A DNA stretch of 64,000 nt, from contig CBDFMN010000003.1 of the NCBI GenBank assembly GCA_965249685.1, positions 2,914,001 to 2,978,000 on the forward strand, read 5' to 3'. Made by a program: the position numbers and the translations under genes. Positions 32,669 to 42,446 of this stretch are shown piece by piece (position 1 is the first letter of the stretch; each line of letters opens with the position of its first letter). The stretch is from RH-AL1 sp965249685 (GTDB lineage: Bacteria; Pseudomonadota; Alphaproteobacteria; Rhizobiales; Beijerinckiaceae). The notes under the pieces were generated by a model. That model ran no database searches and was not told the DNA's origin. It worked only from the letters and a program-made list of their open reading frames with translations.

Positions 32669-34363
32669 TTGACCTTCTCGTCCGTTCCCCCCTCGCTGCA
32701 ACGCGCACTCGCCGAACGCGGCTACGCCACCGCCACGCCCGTCCAGGCGGCTGTCCTCCAGCCGGACGCGCAGGACCGCGACCTCATCGTCTCCGCCCAG
32801 ACCGGTTCTGGCAAGACCGTGGCCTATGGGCTGGCCCTGGCCTCGACGCTGCTGGCGGGGGGTGAGCGCCTGCCGCGGCGGCAGGAGCCGATGGCGCTGA
32901 TCATCGCGCCGACCCGCGAACTCGCGCTCCAGGTGCAGCGCGAACTGGAGTGGCTCTACGCGTCGGCCGGTGCCGTCATCGTCGGCTGCGTCGGTGGCAT
33001 GGACCCGGGACGTGAGCGCCGCCAGCTTCAGTCGGGTGCGCATATCGTGGTCGGCACGCCCGGCCGCCTGCGCGATCATCTGGAGCGCCGCGCGCTCGAC
33101 GCCTCCAAGCTGATGGCCGTGGTCCTCGACGAGGCCGACGAGATGCTCGACCTCGGCTTCCGCGAGGACCTCGAGTTCATCCTCCAGGCCACGCCGGAGG
33201 AGCGCCGCACGCTGCTGTTCTCCGCGACCTTGCCCAAGGCCATCGTCACGCTCGCCCGGCGCTACCAGGTCGACGCGCTGCGCATCGAGACGACGAGCGG
33301 CGAATCAGGCCACGTCGACATCGAGTATCGCGCCGTGCGGGTGCTGGCCAACGAGCGTATCCACGCCATCGTCAACATCCTGCGGCAGGTCGAGTCGCCC
33401 AGCGCGCTGATCTTCTGCAACACGCGCGAGAGCGTGCGCCACCTCCACGCGCTGCTGGGGGAACGCGGCTTCGCCGCCGTGCTACTGTCGGGCGAGCTCA
33501 GCCAGAACGAGCGCAACCACGCGCTCCAGGCGCTGCGTGACCACCGCGCGCAGGTGTGCGTCGCCACCGACGTTGCCGCGCGCGGCCTCGATCTGCCGAA
33601 CCTCGGCCTGGTCATCCACGCCGACCTGCCGAGCGACCCGCAGGTGCTGCAGCATCGCAGCGGCCGCACCGGTCGTGCCGGGCGCAAGGGGATCAGCGCG
33701 CTGCTCGTTCCACCCGCCGTCGCCCGCAAGACGGAGCGGATGCTGGCTGCCGCCAACATCGAAGCCCGCTGGGGTGCGCCCCCCGGCGCCGAAGAGATTC
33801 GCGCCCTCGACCGCGAACGGCTGCTCGGCGACCCGATGCTGACGGAAGCGGCCGGCGAGGACGACCTTGCCATGGCGCGGTTGCTCCTCGAACAGCGCTC
33901 CGCCGAGGTTCTCACCGCCGCGCTGGTCCGCCTCTATCGCGCCCGCCTGCCTGAGCCGGAGGACCTCACCGACCCCGGTTCCGCACGTCCCGCGCGCGAG
34001 GAGAGGCCGGGCGGCGCGCCGAAGCGTCAGAAAAGCTTCGACCGCAACGACTCGCCCGTCGGCGAAGGCGTGTGGTTCCGCCTCAACATCGGCCGCAAAA
34101 AGAACGCCGACCCGAAGTGGCTTCTGCCGATGCTATGTCGGCGCGGCAAGGTCACCAAGGGCGATATCGGCGCCATCCGCATCTTCGATCGCGAGACGAA
34201 GATCGAGATCGCGGCCAACGTCGCGGAGGCTTTTGCCGTGAACTGCGCCGGACCGGGCGCCGACGACCTGCGGATCGAGCGTGCCGGTGCGCCGACGCCC
34301 GAGCAGAGCGAGGCCGGCGCGCGGGCCAGAAAACCCCATCGCGGCCGTGAAGCGGCGCGCTGA
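32669..34363 (+). CDS. DEAD-box RNA helicase with DbpA-type RNA-binding domain
   Basis: The helicase core carries the Q motif around TPVQAAVL, AQTGSGKT, the DEAD box in VLDEADEMLDLGF, SAT in LFSATLP, and motif VI in HRSGRTGRAGRKG. After a variable linker, the C-terminus (about residues 465-545) is the DbpA/CsdA RNA-binding domain (WFRLNIGRKKNADPKWLLP). Such enzymes act in ribosome assembly or RNA turnover. The start is set at a TTG giving 564 residues, since the upstream frame (to 32363) shows no similarity to helicases; a more upstream start is possible. Confidence 0.9.
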   Translation: MTFSSVPPSLQRALAERGYATATPVQAAVLQPDAQDRDLIVSAQTGSGKTVAYGLALASTLLAGGERLPRRQEPMALIIAPTRELALQVQRELEWLYASAGAVIVGCVGGMDPGRERRQLQSGAHIVVGTPGRLRDHLERRALDASKLMAVVLDEADEMLDLGFREDLEFILQATPEERRTLLFSATLPKAIVTLARRYQVDALRIETTSGESGHVDIEYRAVRVLANERIHAIVNILRQVESPSALIFCNTRESVRHLHALLGERGFAAVLLSGELSQNERNHALQALRDHRAQVCVATDVAARGLDLPNLGLVIHADLPSDPQVLQHRSGRTGRAGRKGISALLVPPAVARKTERMLAAANIEARWGAPPGAEEIRALDRERLLGDPMLTEAAGEDDLAMARLLLEQRSAEVLTAALVRLYRARLPEPEDLTDPGSARPAREERPGGAPKRQKSFDRNDSPVGEGVWFRLNIGRKKNADPKWLLPMLCRRGKVTKGDIGAIRIFDRETKIEIAANVAEAFAVNCAGPGADDLRIERAGAPTPEQSEAGARARKPHRGREAAR

Positions 34364-34440
34364 CGAGCGCCCGCCGGTCCTCGCACCGGATTAAGGCCGC
34401 GCTGCATCACCGCCACCACGACGGTGCGGCGGACGGACGT

Positions 34441-36030
34441 TCAGAACCCCGTCGCACCACCGTCCGAGCGGGGGTCGTGGCCGCCCTCGATGCGTCCGTC
34501 CTTGCGCCGGATCAGCGCGCCGGCATGGCCGAACGTATCGCTGTAGGGCTCGGCCGCAACCTCGACGTCGTGGCCGGCACGGCGCATCGCGGCAAGCAGG
34601 CCGTCGTCGAAGCGCGGTTCCACGCGCAGCGCGGTTGTGCTCGTGCCCCATGTCTTGCCGAAGAGGAAGCGCGGCCGGTCGAGGGCCGAAGCCACGCTCT
34701 CGCCGAAGAGGAGCCGGGTGAACACCTGTGCCTGCGTCTGCGGTTGCCCATCGCCCCCCATGCTGCCGTAGGCGGCCACGCGCCCGTCGTCGAAGGCTGC
34801 CATCGCGGGGTTGAGCGTGTGGGTCGGGCGGCGACCAGGCGTCAACGGGTTGACGGCCTTCGGATCGAGCGAAAAGGAGATGCCCCGATTTTGGAGCAGC
34901 ACGCCGGTGCGCGGCAGCACGCAGCCGGAGCCGTATTCCCAATAGATCGATTGGATGAAGGAGACGGCGAGCCCGCTCGCGTCCATGGCCCCCATCCAGA
35001 CGGTGTCGCCGGGCGCCGTCTTTATGGGCAGGGTGGCGGCGCGGCGCATGTCGATCTGCGCCGCCTCGCGGGCCAGCGCCTCCGGCGTCAGGAAACTCTC
35101 CGGCCGATAGAGCAGCCGGTCATAGTCCGTGCAGACACGGTCGCGGATGGCCAGCGCGCGCTTCGAGGCTTCCACGAGGCCGTGAATGTGGGCAAAGCTC
35201 TCGGGTTCGGCGGGGCCGAGCCGATCGAACAGACCGAGGATGATGAGGCTCGCCAACCCCTGGGTCGGCGGCGGCGCGTTGTAGTGCCGGCGCCCGGCAA
35301 GGGGCAGGCTTAGCGGTTCGCGCCACGTTGCGCGGTAGCTTTCGAGGTCCGCGCGCGTGGCGCCCGCCTCGATGCGGTCCATGTCGGCGGCCAGTTCGCG
35401 GCCCACGTCGCCACGGTAGAAATCGTCGAGCCCGGCGCTGGCGAGATGGTCGAGGGTGGCCGCGAGCGCCGGGTTCTTTCGCACCGTGCCGGCCGGAGGC
35501 ATCCTGCCCTCGTGGAGGTAGGTGTCGGCGAAGCCCGGCACCTCCTTCAGGGCTGCGAAGTCGAAAGGTAGGGTCCGCGCTTCGGAAGCGGAGGAGGCTG
35601 TGCCCTCGCGGGCATACCGGATGGCGTCCCCGAGGATGTCGGCGAGCGGCAGGCGTCCCCCGCAATGGCGGGCAAACTCTTGCGCCAGCGCCCAGCCGCC
35701 GACGGTGCCGGGAACGGTCACCGCCGAGAGCGGTCCGCGCGTGGGAATGCTGTCGTGCCCCAGCGCGCGGTAGCGCTCCGGCGTGGCGCGGCTGCCGGCC
35801 GGGCCGCAAGCCTCGATGTAGCAAACGCGGCCGCCCGGCTCGCGGATCAGCCAGAACCCGTCGCCACCGATCGCGTTCATATGCGGGTAGACGACCGCGA
35901 TGGTGGCCGCCATGCCGATCATCGCCTCGACGGCGTTGCCGCCGGCCGCAAGGATGGCGCGGCCGGTTTCCGCCGCGGCCCGGTGCGGTGCCGCGGCGGC
36001 AGCCTTGTCGAAGAAATGGCTCTCGAGCAT
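34441..36030 (-). CDS. gamma-glutamyltransferase family protein
   Basis: The 529-residue protein is an Ntn-hydrolase precursor. The autocleavage and catalytic Thr is Thr343 (in GDTVWMGAMDASG), followed by FIQSIYWEYGSG and the LNPAMAAFDDGR region with YGSMGGDGQPQ. It lacks a signal peptide and is of the shorter, cytoplasmic branch often annotated as cephalosporin acylase or oxamate amidohydrolase-like, so the in vivo substrate may not be glutathione. The chosen ATG gives MLESHFF; an upstream ATG adds eight residues. Confidence 0.88.
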   Translation of the reverse strand: MLESHFFDKAAAAAPHRAAAETGRAILAAGGNAVEAMIGMAATIAVVYPHMNAIGGDGFWLIREPGGRVCYIEACGPAGSRATPERYRALGHDSIPTRGPLSAVTVPGTVGGWALAQEFARHCGGRLPLADILGDAIRYAREGTASSASEARTLPFDFAALKEVPGFADTYLHEGRMPPAGTVRKNPALAATLDHLASAGLDDFYRGDVGRELAADMDRIEAGATRADLESYRATWREPLSLPLAGRRHYNAPPPTQGLASLIILGLFDRLGPAEPESFAHIHGLVEASKRALAIRDRVCTDYDRLLYRPESFLTPEALAREAAQIDMRRAATLPIKTAPGDTVWMGAMDASGLAVSFIQSIYWEYGSGCVLPRTGVLLQNRGISFSLDPKAVNPLTPGRRPTHTLNPAMAAFDDGRVAAYGSMGGDGQPQTQAQVFTRLLFGESVASALDRPRFLFGKTWGTSTTALRVEPRFDDGLLAAMRRAGHDVEVAAEPYSDTFGHAGALIRRKDGRIEGGHDPRSDGGATGF

Positions 36031-36105
36031 CGGGTACGCTCTCCTGGCTCTCAACCCGGCGCGGTGCTCGCCTGCGTCCCCGCGCCTGCGATTGCGGCCG
36101 CGGCT

Positions 36106-36942
36106 CTATTTCACGAAGACGTAGATATCGACCTGGAGGTTCGGGTCGTCGGGCGTCTTCAGGTCGGTCAGGTACTCTTCGATGTAGGGGTTGCCGACCT
36201 GCAGGCCCTTGGCATCGAGGAAGGCGGTGATGACGTCGTAGGTCGAATCGATGTCCTCGTAGCCACCGCGATGCTGAAACTTGATCGCCTTGCCGGCCGG
36301 GGATTCGCCGACGCTTACGCCTCCGCCAAGGTCCGTCTTCTCCGGCTTGGCGGCGAGCGGCACGCCGGCGGTGTATTTGAAGCCGTTTTCGTCGGGCTCG
36401 CTGAAGATGGTGATCGGGTGGCCGCTTGCGGTCAGACCCGCCTTGGCCATCGCCGCGACGACCGCGTCGAGCGAGGTCTTGATCGACTTGAAGGCGTCGT
36501 CATAGGACGACTGGCCGGAGATCATCGCGATCGGCCGGGCGGGAACGTTGACGTTCTCGGTCGTGGCGTTGTCGGGGATGCCGGGGGCGGCGTTGGGCTC
36601 GATCTGCGTCTTGGCCGGAGGCGTTGCGTCCTGTCCGAGCGCTTTGGCGTCGGGCGTTTTGGCGTCTGGGACCTTGCCGTCGGGCACGGCGGCCGGCGGC
36701 GGGCTGGCCGCCGGCGTCGCGGGTGCGGGCTGGGCCGGCGTGATGACGGCGGCAGGCGCCTTCGCGTCCGGCATCGCCGTCGGGGCCGGGCTGCCGGGCT
36801 TCGGCGCCGGCGCGACAGGGGCGCTCGGAGCGGGAGCGGGAGGAGAGGTCGGCCCCTGAGCCCAGGCGGCGCCGAGGCCCAGCACCAGGGCCGTGGCGGT
36901 CACGAGTTGCCGGACCGCGCGCCGGTGGTGAAGAAAAGTCAC
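36106..36942 (-). CDS. secreted protein with GyrI-like effector-binding domain
   Basis: The 278-residue product starts at a GTG with an excellent ribosome-binding site (GGAGGAGCG). Residues 1-29 form a signal peptide ending in AWA. A low-complexity Pro/Ala/Lys linker runs to about residue 120. The C-terminal part (from about residue 125, with MISGQSSYDDAF and ending VDIYVFVK) is a GyrI/AraC-effector-binding (SOUL-like) domain. Such domains bind small hydrophobic ligands; in the periplasm the role is unknown. Confidence 0.78.
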   Translation of the reverse strand: MTFLHHRRAVRQLVTATALVLGLGAAWAQGPTSPPAPAPSAPVAPAPKPGSPAPTAMPDAKAPAAVITPAQPAPATPAASPPPAAVPDGKVPDAKTPDAKALGQDATPPAKTQIEPNAAPGIPDNATTENVNVPARPIAMISGQSSYDDAFKSIKTSLDAVVAAMAKAGLTASGHPITIFSEPDENGFKYTAGVPLAAKPEKTDLGGGVSVGESPAGKAIKFQHRGGYEDIDSTYDVITAFLDAKGLQVGNPYIEEYLTDLKTPDDPNLQVDIYVFVK

Positions 36943-37093
36943 GTCCCGCTCCTCCAGTGTGGCCGCTCGACGATTCGAACTGCGTCCTGCGATAGCCTGT
37001 CGCGCCGCGCAGGCAAAGCGCGTTTTTCCATGTCTGGGTCGCTTGCGAAGCGCGCCCCGCCGGGGCCGTCGCGGTCTTGACCGGACTTGGAAG

Positions 37094-37972
37094 ATGGTGT
37101 CGGAACAGGAGATGGAGAGCGCCTCCGCCATCGACCGTCTCGCGGGCCGGTCCGTCACCAAGATGAACGGGGCCGGGAACGCCATCCTCGTTCTCGACCT
37201 GCGCGGTGACGACCTCGTCCTGACACCGGAGGCGGTGCGCGCCGTTGCCGCCCTGCCGCGCCTCGCCTTCGATCAATTCATGGTACTGCACGATCCGCGC
37301 ACAGCCGGCACGGAGGCGTTCCTGCGCATCTACAATGCCGATGGCTCCGAGGCCGGCGCCTGTGGGAACGGCACGCGCTGCGTCGCCTCCCTCCTGATGG
37401 GTGAGGGGCGCGACCACCTCGTGCTCGCCACGGCCGCCGCCCGTCTCGCCTGCCGGCGCCTGCCCGACGGACGGGTCTCCGTCGACATGGGAGCCCCGCG
37501 CTTCGGCGTGGACGAGATTCCGGTCGCGGCCGGTTACGACCCGCGCGCGCTCGACCTCGGCGCAGACCTGCCCGCCGCCTTCGCGCTCAGCATGGGCAAC
37601 CCGCATGCCGTGATGTTCGTCGACGACGCCGCGGCGATCGACCTTGCCGCTGTGGGACCTCGCCTGGAGCGGGCGGCCGTGTTCCCCGCCCGCGCCAACA
37701 TCTCCTTCGCGCAGGTGCTCGACCGCGGGACGATCCGCCTTCGGGTGTGGGAACGCGGCGCCGGCGCGACGCTCGCCTGCGGCTCGGCCGCCTGCGCGAC
37801 GCTCGTGGCCGCGGCGACGACCGGCCGCACCGGTCGCGCCGCGGCGATCGACCTCCCGGGCGGCCGCCTCGACATCGCCTGGGAGGAGGACGGCAATGTC
37901 GTCATGACGGGTCCGGTCGTCTTCGAGTTTACGGCCGTGTTGGATCTTGCCCTGCTCGGGCGTGCCGCATGA
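37094..37972 (+). CDS. dapF: diaminopimelate epimerase
   Basis: DapF converts LL- to meso-diaminopimelate for lysine and peptidoglycan. The 292-residue protein has both catalytic cysteines: ACGNGTRC (first) and LACGSAACA (second). The fold start VTKMNGAGNAILVLDL is complete. An alternative ATG lies at 37112. The mtaB start overlaps its stop (ATGA), a linkage common in rhizobia where dapF and the MiaB-like gene are adjacent. Confidence 0.95.
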   Translation: MVSEQEMESASAIDRLAGRSVTKMNGAGNAILVLDLRGDDLVLTPEAVRAVAALPRLAFDQFMVLHDPRTAGTEAFLRIYNADGSEAGACGNGTRCVASLLMGEGRDHLVLATAAARLACRRLPDGRVSVDMGAPRFGVDEIPVAAGYDPRALDLGADLPAAFALSMGNPHAVMFVDDAAAIDLAAVGPRLERAAVFPARANISFAQVLDRGTIRLRVWERGAGATLACGSAACATLVAAATTGRTGRAAAIDLPGGRLDIAWEEDGNVVMTGPVVFEFTAVLDLALLGRAA

Positions 37973-39207
37973 GCGGGGCGTCCACAGGCGTCCGTGTGTT
38001 CAGCTTCGGGTGCCGGCTCAACCTGGTCGAGGGCGAGGCGCTGCGCCGCGCGGCCTTGGCGGCGGGGCACGCCGAGCTTGCCGTCGTCAACACCTGCGGC
38101 GTCACCGCGGAGGCGGTCCGCCAGGCACGCCAGGCCATCCGAAGGCTCAAGCGCGAGGCGCCCGAACGCCCGCTCGTCGTCACCGGCTGCGCCGCGGCGA
38201 TGGACCCTGCCGCCTTTGCCGCCATGCCGGAGGTCGACCGGCTCGTCCACAACCACCTCAAGACCGCGCCGGCGACCTGGCAGGGCGGTTCGCTCCCCGA
38301 CGATGGGGCCGAGCACCCGCGCAGCCCGCTCGAAGAGGGACGGGAGGACCACACCCGTGCCTTCCTCGCCGTGCAGAACGGCTGCGACCATGGTTGCACC
38401 TTCTGCGCGATCCCGCTCGGCCGTGGCCGCTCGCGCTCCGCGCCGCTGGCCGACATCGTGGCCGCCGCCGCGCGCCTCGCGAACGAGGGCTTCCGGGAAG
38501 TGGTGCTGACCGGGGTCGACCTCACCTCCTACGGGGGCGACCTCCCGGAGACGCCGAGCCTCGGCCGGCTCGTTCGCGGCATCCTCACGGGCGCGCCCGC
38601 GCTGGAACGCCTGCGCCTGTCCTCGATCGACTGTATCGAGGCCGACTCGGTCCTGCGCGCCGCCTTTGCCGAGGAGGAGCGGCTGATGCCCTACCTCCAT
38701 CTGTCGCTGCAGAGCGGCGATGACCTGATCCTTAAACGTATGAAGCGCCGCCATTCGCGGGCCGACGCGGTCGCCATCTGCGGCGAGCTTCGCCGCCTGC
38801 GGCCGGACATGGCCTTCGGCGCCGACCTCATCGCCGGCTTCCCCACCGAAACCGAGGCCATGGCCGCCGGCACGCGGGCCTTGATCGACGATTGCGGCCT
38901 TACCTTCCTCCATGTCTTCCCGTTCTCGCCTCGGCCCGGCACGCCGGCCGCTCGCATGCCGGCGGTCGCGCCGGGGCTCGCCCGCGCGCGCGCGCGCAGC
39001 TTGCGCGATCTGGGAGACGCCGCCCTGCGCCGCCACCTGCGCGGCCAAGTCGGCCGCCGCCTTTCCGTGCTCGCCGAGCGCGGCGGCATGGGACGGGCTC
39101 CGGACTTCACGCCCGTTGCAACAGCGGGCGCCACGCCAGGATCGCTCGTCACCCTCGCCGTCGCCGGTCACGATGGCCGCAAGCTCCACGGAACACCCGC
39201 CCCATGA
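37969..39207 (+). CDS. mtaB: tRNA (t6A37) methylthiotransferase MtaB
   Basis: MtaB is a radical-SAM enzyme that adds a methylthio group to t6A37 of certain tRNAs. The 412-residue protein has the N-terminal MTTase domain with cysteines in FGCRLN, NTCGVT and VTGCAA, and the radical-SAM cluster Cys139-x3-Cys143-x2-Cys146 (NGCDHGCTFC). The C-terminal TRAM part is short. It is placed between dapF and purH with overlaps on both sides, so the three share an mRNA. Confidence 0.94.
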   Translation: MSGASTGVRVFSFGCRLNLVEGEALRRAALAAGHAELAVVNTCGVTAEAVRQARQAIRRLKREAPERPLVVTGCAAAMDPAAFAAMPEVDRLVHNHLKTAPATWQGGSLPDDGAEHPRSPLEEGREDHTRAFLAVQNGCDHGCTFCAIPLGRGRSRSAPLADIVAAAARLANEGFREVVLTGVDLTSYGGDLPETPSLGRLVRGILTGAPALERLRLSSIDCIEADSVLRAAFAEEERLMPYLHLSLQSGDDLILKRMKRRHSRADAVAICGELRRLRPDMAFGADLIAGFPTETEAMAAGTRALIDDCGLTFLHVFPFSPRPGTPAARMPAVAPGLARARARSLRDLGDAALRRHLRGQVGRRLSVLAERGGMGRAPDFTPVATAGATPGSLVTLAVAGHDGRKLHGTPAP

Positions 39208-40808
39208 CCTCCGACTCTCCGCGCGCCGAGCACCGCCCGATCGCCCGCGCGCTCCTCTCCGTCTCCGACAAACAGGGGCTCGTTGCCTTCGCGGGGGGGC
39301 TGGCGTCGCACGGCGTCGAGCTTGTCTCGACGGGAGGCACCCACCGCGCCCTGCGCGAGGCCGGGGTCGCGGTGCTCGAAGTGGCCGACCTCACCGGCTT
39401 CCCCGAAATGATGGACGGGCGCCTCAAGACGCTGCACCCGGCGGTTCATGGCGGGCTGCTGGCGATCCGCGAGAACCCGGAGCACGAGGCCGCGATGCTC
39501 GCCCACGCGATCAAGCCGATCGACCTGCTGGTGGTGAACCTCTACCCTTTCGAGGCGACGGTCGCCGTGGGCAAAAGCTATGACGAGGCGGTCGAGAACA
39601 TCGACGTCGGGGGCCCGGCGATGATCCGCGCGGCGGCCAAGAACCATGCCGACGTGGCCGTGGTCGTCGATCCCGCCGATTACGCGGCGCTTCTCGCGGC
39701 GCTCGCGGCAGCCGGCGGCACAGACCTCTCGCTGCGCCGCCATCTGGCGCAGAAGGCCTTCGCGCGCACGGCGGTCTATGACGCCGCCATTTCCAACTGG
39801 ATGGCCGAGGCGATCGGCGAGGCGGCGCCGGCCTACCGCGCCTTCGGTGGCCGGCTCGTCGAGAGCCTGCGCTACGGCGAGAACCCGCATCAGGCCGCGG
39901 CCTTCTACGCCGCGCCGGCGGCGGAGCCGGGCGTCGTCACCGCGCGCCAGGTGCAGGGCAAGCCCCTCTCCTACAACAATGTCGCCGACACGGACGCCGC
40001 GCTGGCCCTCGTCGCGGAGTTCGACCCCGCCCGAGGCCCGGCCGTGGCGATCGTCAAACATGCCAATCCCTGCGGCGTCGCCCGCGGGGAGACGTTTGCC
40101 GCCGCCTATGCCGCCGCGCTGCGCTGCGATCCGGTGTCGGCGTTCGGCGGCGTCGTCGCCATCAACGGCCGGCTCGACGCGACGACCGCCGCCGCGATCG
40201 CGGCGATATTCACGGAGGTGATCGTCGCCCCCGACGCCGACGAGGCGGCTTTGGCGCTGCTCGCCGCGAAGAAGAACCTGCGGCTGCTGCTCACCGGCGG
40301 CTTGCCGGACCCGCGTGCGGCGGGCGTGCTCTTCAAGCCTGTCGGCGGCGGCTTCCTCGTCCAGGGGCGCGACCGCGCGCTCGTCGACGACCTCGTCTTG
40401 CGGACCGTGACGAGACGCAGCCCGAGCGCACAAGAACTCGCCGACCTTCGCTTCGCCTTCGCGGTTGCCAAGCACGTCAAGTCGAACGCCATCGTCTATG
40501 CCAAGAACGGCGCGACGGTCGGAATAGGCGCGGGGCAGATGAGCCGGCTCGACGCCGCGCGAATGGCGGCGATCAAGGCGCGCGAGGCGGCTGGCGCGGC
40601 GGGGCTGTCGGGTTCCCTCGCGGAGGGGGCTGTGGTCGCCTCGGACGCCTTCTTCCCCTTCGCCGACGGGCTTGTTGCGGCGGCCGAGGCCGGCGTGACC
40701 GCCGTCATCCAGCCGGGGGGCTCGATGCGCGACGTCGAGGTGATCGCGGCGGCCGACGCGGCCGGCTTGGCCATGGCGTTCACCGGCACGCGGCATTTCC
40801 GCCACTGA
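39204..40808 (+). CDS. purH: bifunctional AICAR transformylase/IMP cyclohydrolase PurH
   Basis: PurH carries out the last two steps of IMP synthesis. The 534-residue product has the N-terminal IMP cyclohydrolase (VSTGGTHRALREAG; MMDGRLKTLHPAVHGG) and the C-terminal AICAR transformylase with the catalytic KHANPCGVA (Lys-His) and SAFGGVVAIN. The ATG overlaps the mtaB stop. It ends at FTGTRHFRH, the usual end of the family. Confidence 0.98.
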   Translation: MTSDSPRAEHRPIARALLSVSDKQGLVAFAGGLASHGVELVSTGGTHRALREAGVAVLEVADLTGFPEMMDGRLKTLHPAVHGGLLAIRENPEHEAAMLAHAIKPIDLLVVNLYPFEATVAVGKSYDEAVENIDVGGPAMIRAAAKNHADVAVVVDPADYAALLAALAAAGGTDLSLRRHLAQKAFARTAVYDAAISNWMAEAIGEAAPAYRAFGGRLVESLRYGENPHQAAAFYAAPAAEPGVVTARQVQGKPLSYNNVADTDAALALVAEFDPARGPAVAIVKHANPCGVARGETFAAAYAAALRCDPVSAFGGVVAINGRLDATTAAAIAAIFTEVIVAPDADEAALALLAAKKNLRLLLTGGLPDPRAAGVLFKPVGGGFLVQGRDRALVDDLVLRTVTRRSPSAQELADLRFAFAVAKHVKSNAIVYAKNGATVGIGAGQMSRLDAARMAAIKAREAAGAAGLSGSLAEGAVVASDAFFPFADGLVAAAEAGVTAVIQPGGSMRDVEVIAAADAAGLAMAFTGTRHFRH

Positions 40809-40948
40809 TCGCGCGATTTCAAGCCGATCGCTTAACTATGCGGCGAAGATCCCAGGTTGGGCCCGCTTCAGTCATGTTCTGTTCGGGTTCGATCCATAAA
40901 TTCGATGGGCGAGGGGCGGGAGTCGCCTGGGACCGTTCAGGAGTTTCG

Positions 40949-41233
40949 ATGCTTATCAGTGAGAAAGACGGGATCGACGGAGTCCGCGTCCTACGTTCGC
41001 TCGGCAGGATCAGGGCGGCCTCCGCCTGGCACGCGACCGGGCAGGCGCCGGCCTCCGACAACTGGCGCGAGCGGATGCTGCAAGACCTCGTCCGCCGCGC
41101 CGAGGACATCGACGCCGACGCGATCCTCGCGGTCGACTACGAGATCGATGCCGTCGCCCGCGACGAGAGCGGCATCGGCCTGGAGCGCGTCTGCGCCACC
41201 GGCATCGCCGTACGCCTCGCCAGCGCGGCCTGA
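40949..41233 (+). CDS. YbjQ-like (heavy-metal-binding domain family) small protein
   Basis: The 94-residue protein starts at an ATG with AGGAG six bases upstream. The pattern (start MLISEKDGIDG, a middle helix with a NWRERMLQDLVRRAEDIDAD segment, then ADAILAVDYEID and a closing strand) resembles UPF0145/YbjQ proteins, which form pentameric rings of unknown role. The longer open frame upstream belongs to the intergenic region. The family call is by overall pattern and is moderate. Confidence 0.65.
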   Translation: MLISEKDGIDGVRVLRSLGRIRAASAWHATGQAPASDNWRERMLQDLVRRAEDIDADAILAVDYEIDAVARDESGIGLERVCATGIAVRLASAA

Positions 41234-41273
41234 GATCGCGTCCTAGCTGGGGCGGCCGTGCTCGTCCGCCACC

Positions 41274-42119
41274 TCAGTAGGCGGCCTGCATCGCCGGGTC
41301 GGAGAACACCTCTTCGCCGACCTCGTCCGTCCAGACCTTGAAGAGGTTGAGCGTGTGCGGGCCGAAGGAGGTGGCGAGCGGGATGTCGGTGGCATCGCGC
41401 CCTCGCGAGACGGTGATGCGGCCGACGCGAGGCACGTTGTGACGCGCGTCGAACAAGTACCAGCGGCCGTTGAGGTAGACCTCCAGCCAGGCGTTGTAGT
41501 CCATCGGCGCGGGGTCGATCGGCACGCCGATGTCGCCGAGGAAACCGTTGGCGTAGCGCGCGGGGATGTTCATGCAGCGGCAGAAGGCGACGGCGAGGTG
41601 GGCGAAGTCGCGGCAGACGCCGACGCGCTCCTCGTAGGCCTCGTACGCCGTACGGGTACCGCGCGCGTATTGGTAACCGAAGGTGAGGTGCTGGTTGACG
41701 AAGTCGCAGATCGCCTGCACGCGCCACCAGCCGGGCTGGGTGTGGCCGAACAGGTTCCAGGCGATGGCGCTCAGCTTGTCCGTCTCGCAATAGCGGCTGC
41801 CGAGCAGGTAGACGAGATAGTCCGACGGGATGTCGTAGAGCGGTACCTCCTGCGCGTAGGGCGCGTACTCCTGTACCTCGCCGTCACCCTCGAACAAGGC
41901 GTCGCGCGAGATGCGCAGCGTGCCGGCCGGCGCCATGAAGCGCCGCACGGAATTGCCGAAGGAATCGACGTAGGTGGTCGAGGGAGTGAAGGGGTCGGTG
42001 CGGAACACGCCGGGAATGCGGACCTGGTGGAGGTGGTCCGAATGAGCGTCGAGGATGCACACCATCATCACGGATTGCTGGCAGTAGAATTCGAGTTCGT
42101 ATCCGTACCGGATCAGCAT
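41274..42119 (-). CDS. transglutaminase-like cysteine protease family protein
   Basis: The 281-residue protein has an N-terminal beta domain (residues 1-90, often seen ahead of these transglutaminases) and a transglutaminase-like core with the catalytic triad: Cys in ERVGVCRDFAHLA, His in MDYNAWLEVYL context (the neighboring conserved segment) and Asp in LFDARHN. The core has the FNQHLTFGYQYARGT pattern common in bacterial protease-type transglutaminases. No signal peptide is seen. Substrates are unknown. Confidence 0.85.
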   Translation of the reverse strand: MLIRYGYELEFYCQQSVMMVCILDAHSDHLHQVRIPGVFRTDPFTPSTTYVDSFGNSVRRFMAPAGTLRISRDALFEGDGEVQEYAPYAQEVPLYDIPSDYLVYLLGSRYCETDKLSAIAWNLFGHTQPGWWRVQAICDFVNQHLTFGYQYARGTRTAYEAYEERVGVCRDFAHLAVAFCRCMNIPARYANGFLGDIGVPIDPAPMDYNAWLEVYLNGRWYLFDARHNVPRVGRITVSRGRDATDIPLATSFGPHTLNLFKVWTDEVGEEVFSDPAMQAAY

Positions 42120-42446
42120 CGTGCCACGTTCCAATCCAGCCCGAGGTAGCGCCCGATGCACGATGCAACGGATAGGCCAAATGCAACGGACAGGCCAAGC
42201 CTCAATCCCATCCTACGCACGGCGTTGCGCCCGACCCGGCATTTTATCGAGGGTCCATGGGTCCACGCCGGTTAGCGTGTGCGAGCAGGTCGAGCGGTCA
42301 GGCGGAGCGTCCCTATCGGCACGAAGCTTCCGGCGACTTGGCGGCTCCGCGGCTTGGCGACGAGGCACGATCGCGTGGAACGTCCGAACCGTGTCGAATG
42401 CGGCCGCCTCCAAGGCCGAGGCTGCGCTAGCGGTGACCAGGGCAGG
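42120..42446. other. intergenic region between transglutaminase gene and prfA
   Basis: These 327 bases contain the promoter side of the transglutaminase gene (minus) and the end of prfA (minus). In most Hyphomicrobiales prmC follows prfA closely; here there is none, and no remnant was recognised. Two copies of an 18-base direct repeat are at 42163-42197. Open frames here are Arg- and Ala-rich artefacts. Confidence 0.45.
42163..42197 (+). repeat. two tandem copies of an 18-base unit
   Basis: ATGCAACGGATAGGCCA and ATGCAACGGACAGGCCA occur in direct tandem with one mismatch and one spacer base. They lie 44 bases upstream of the transglutaminase start and could be a regulator-binding site or a simple duplication. 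Confidence 0.6.
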
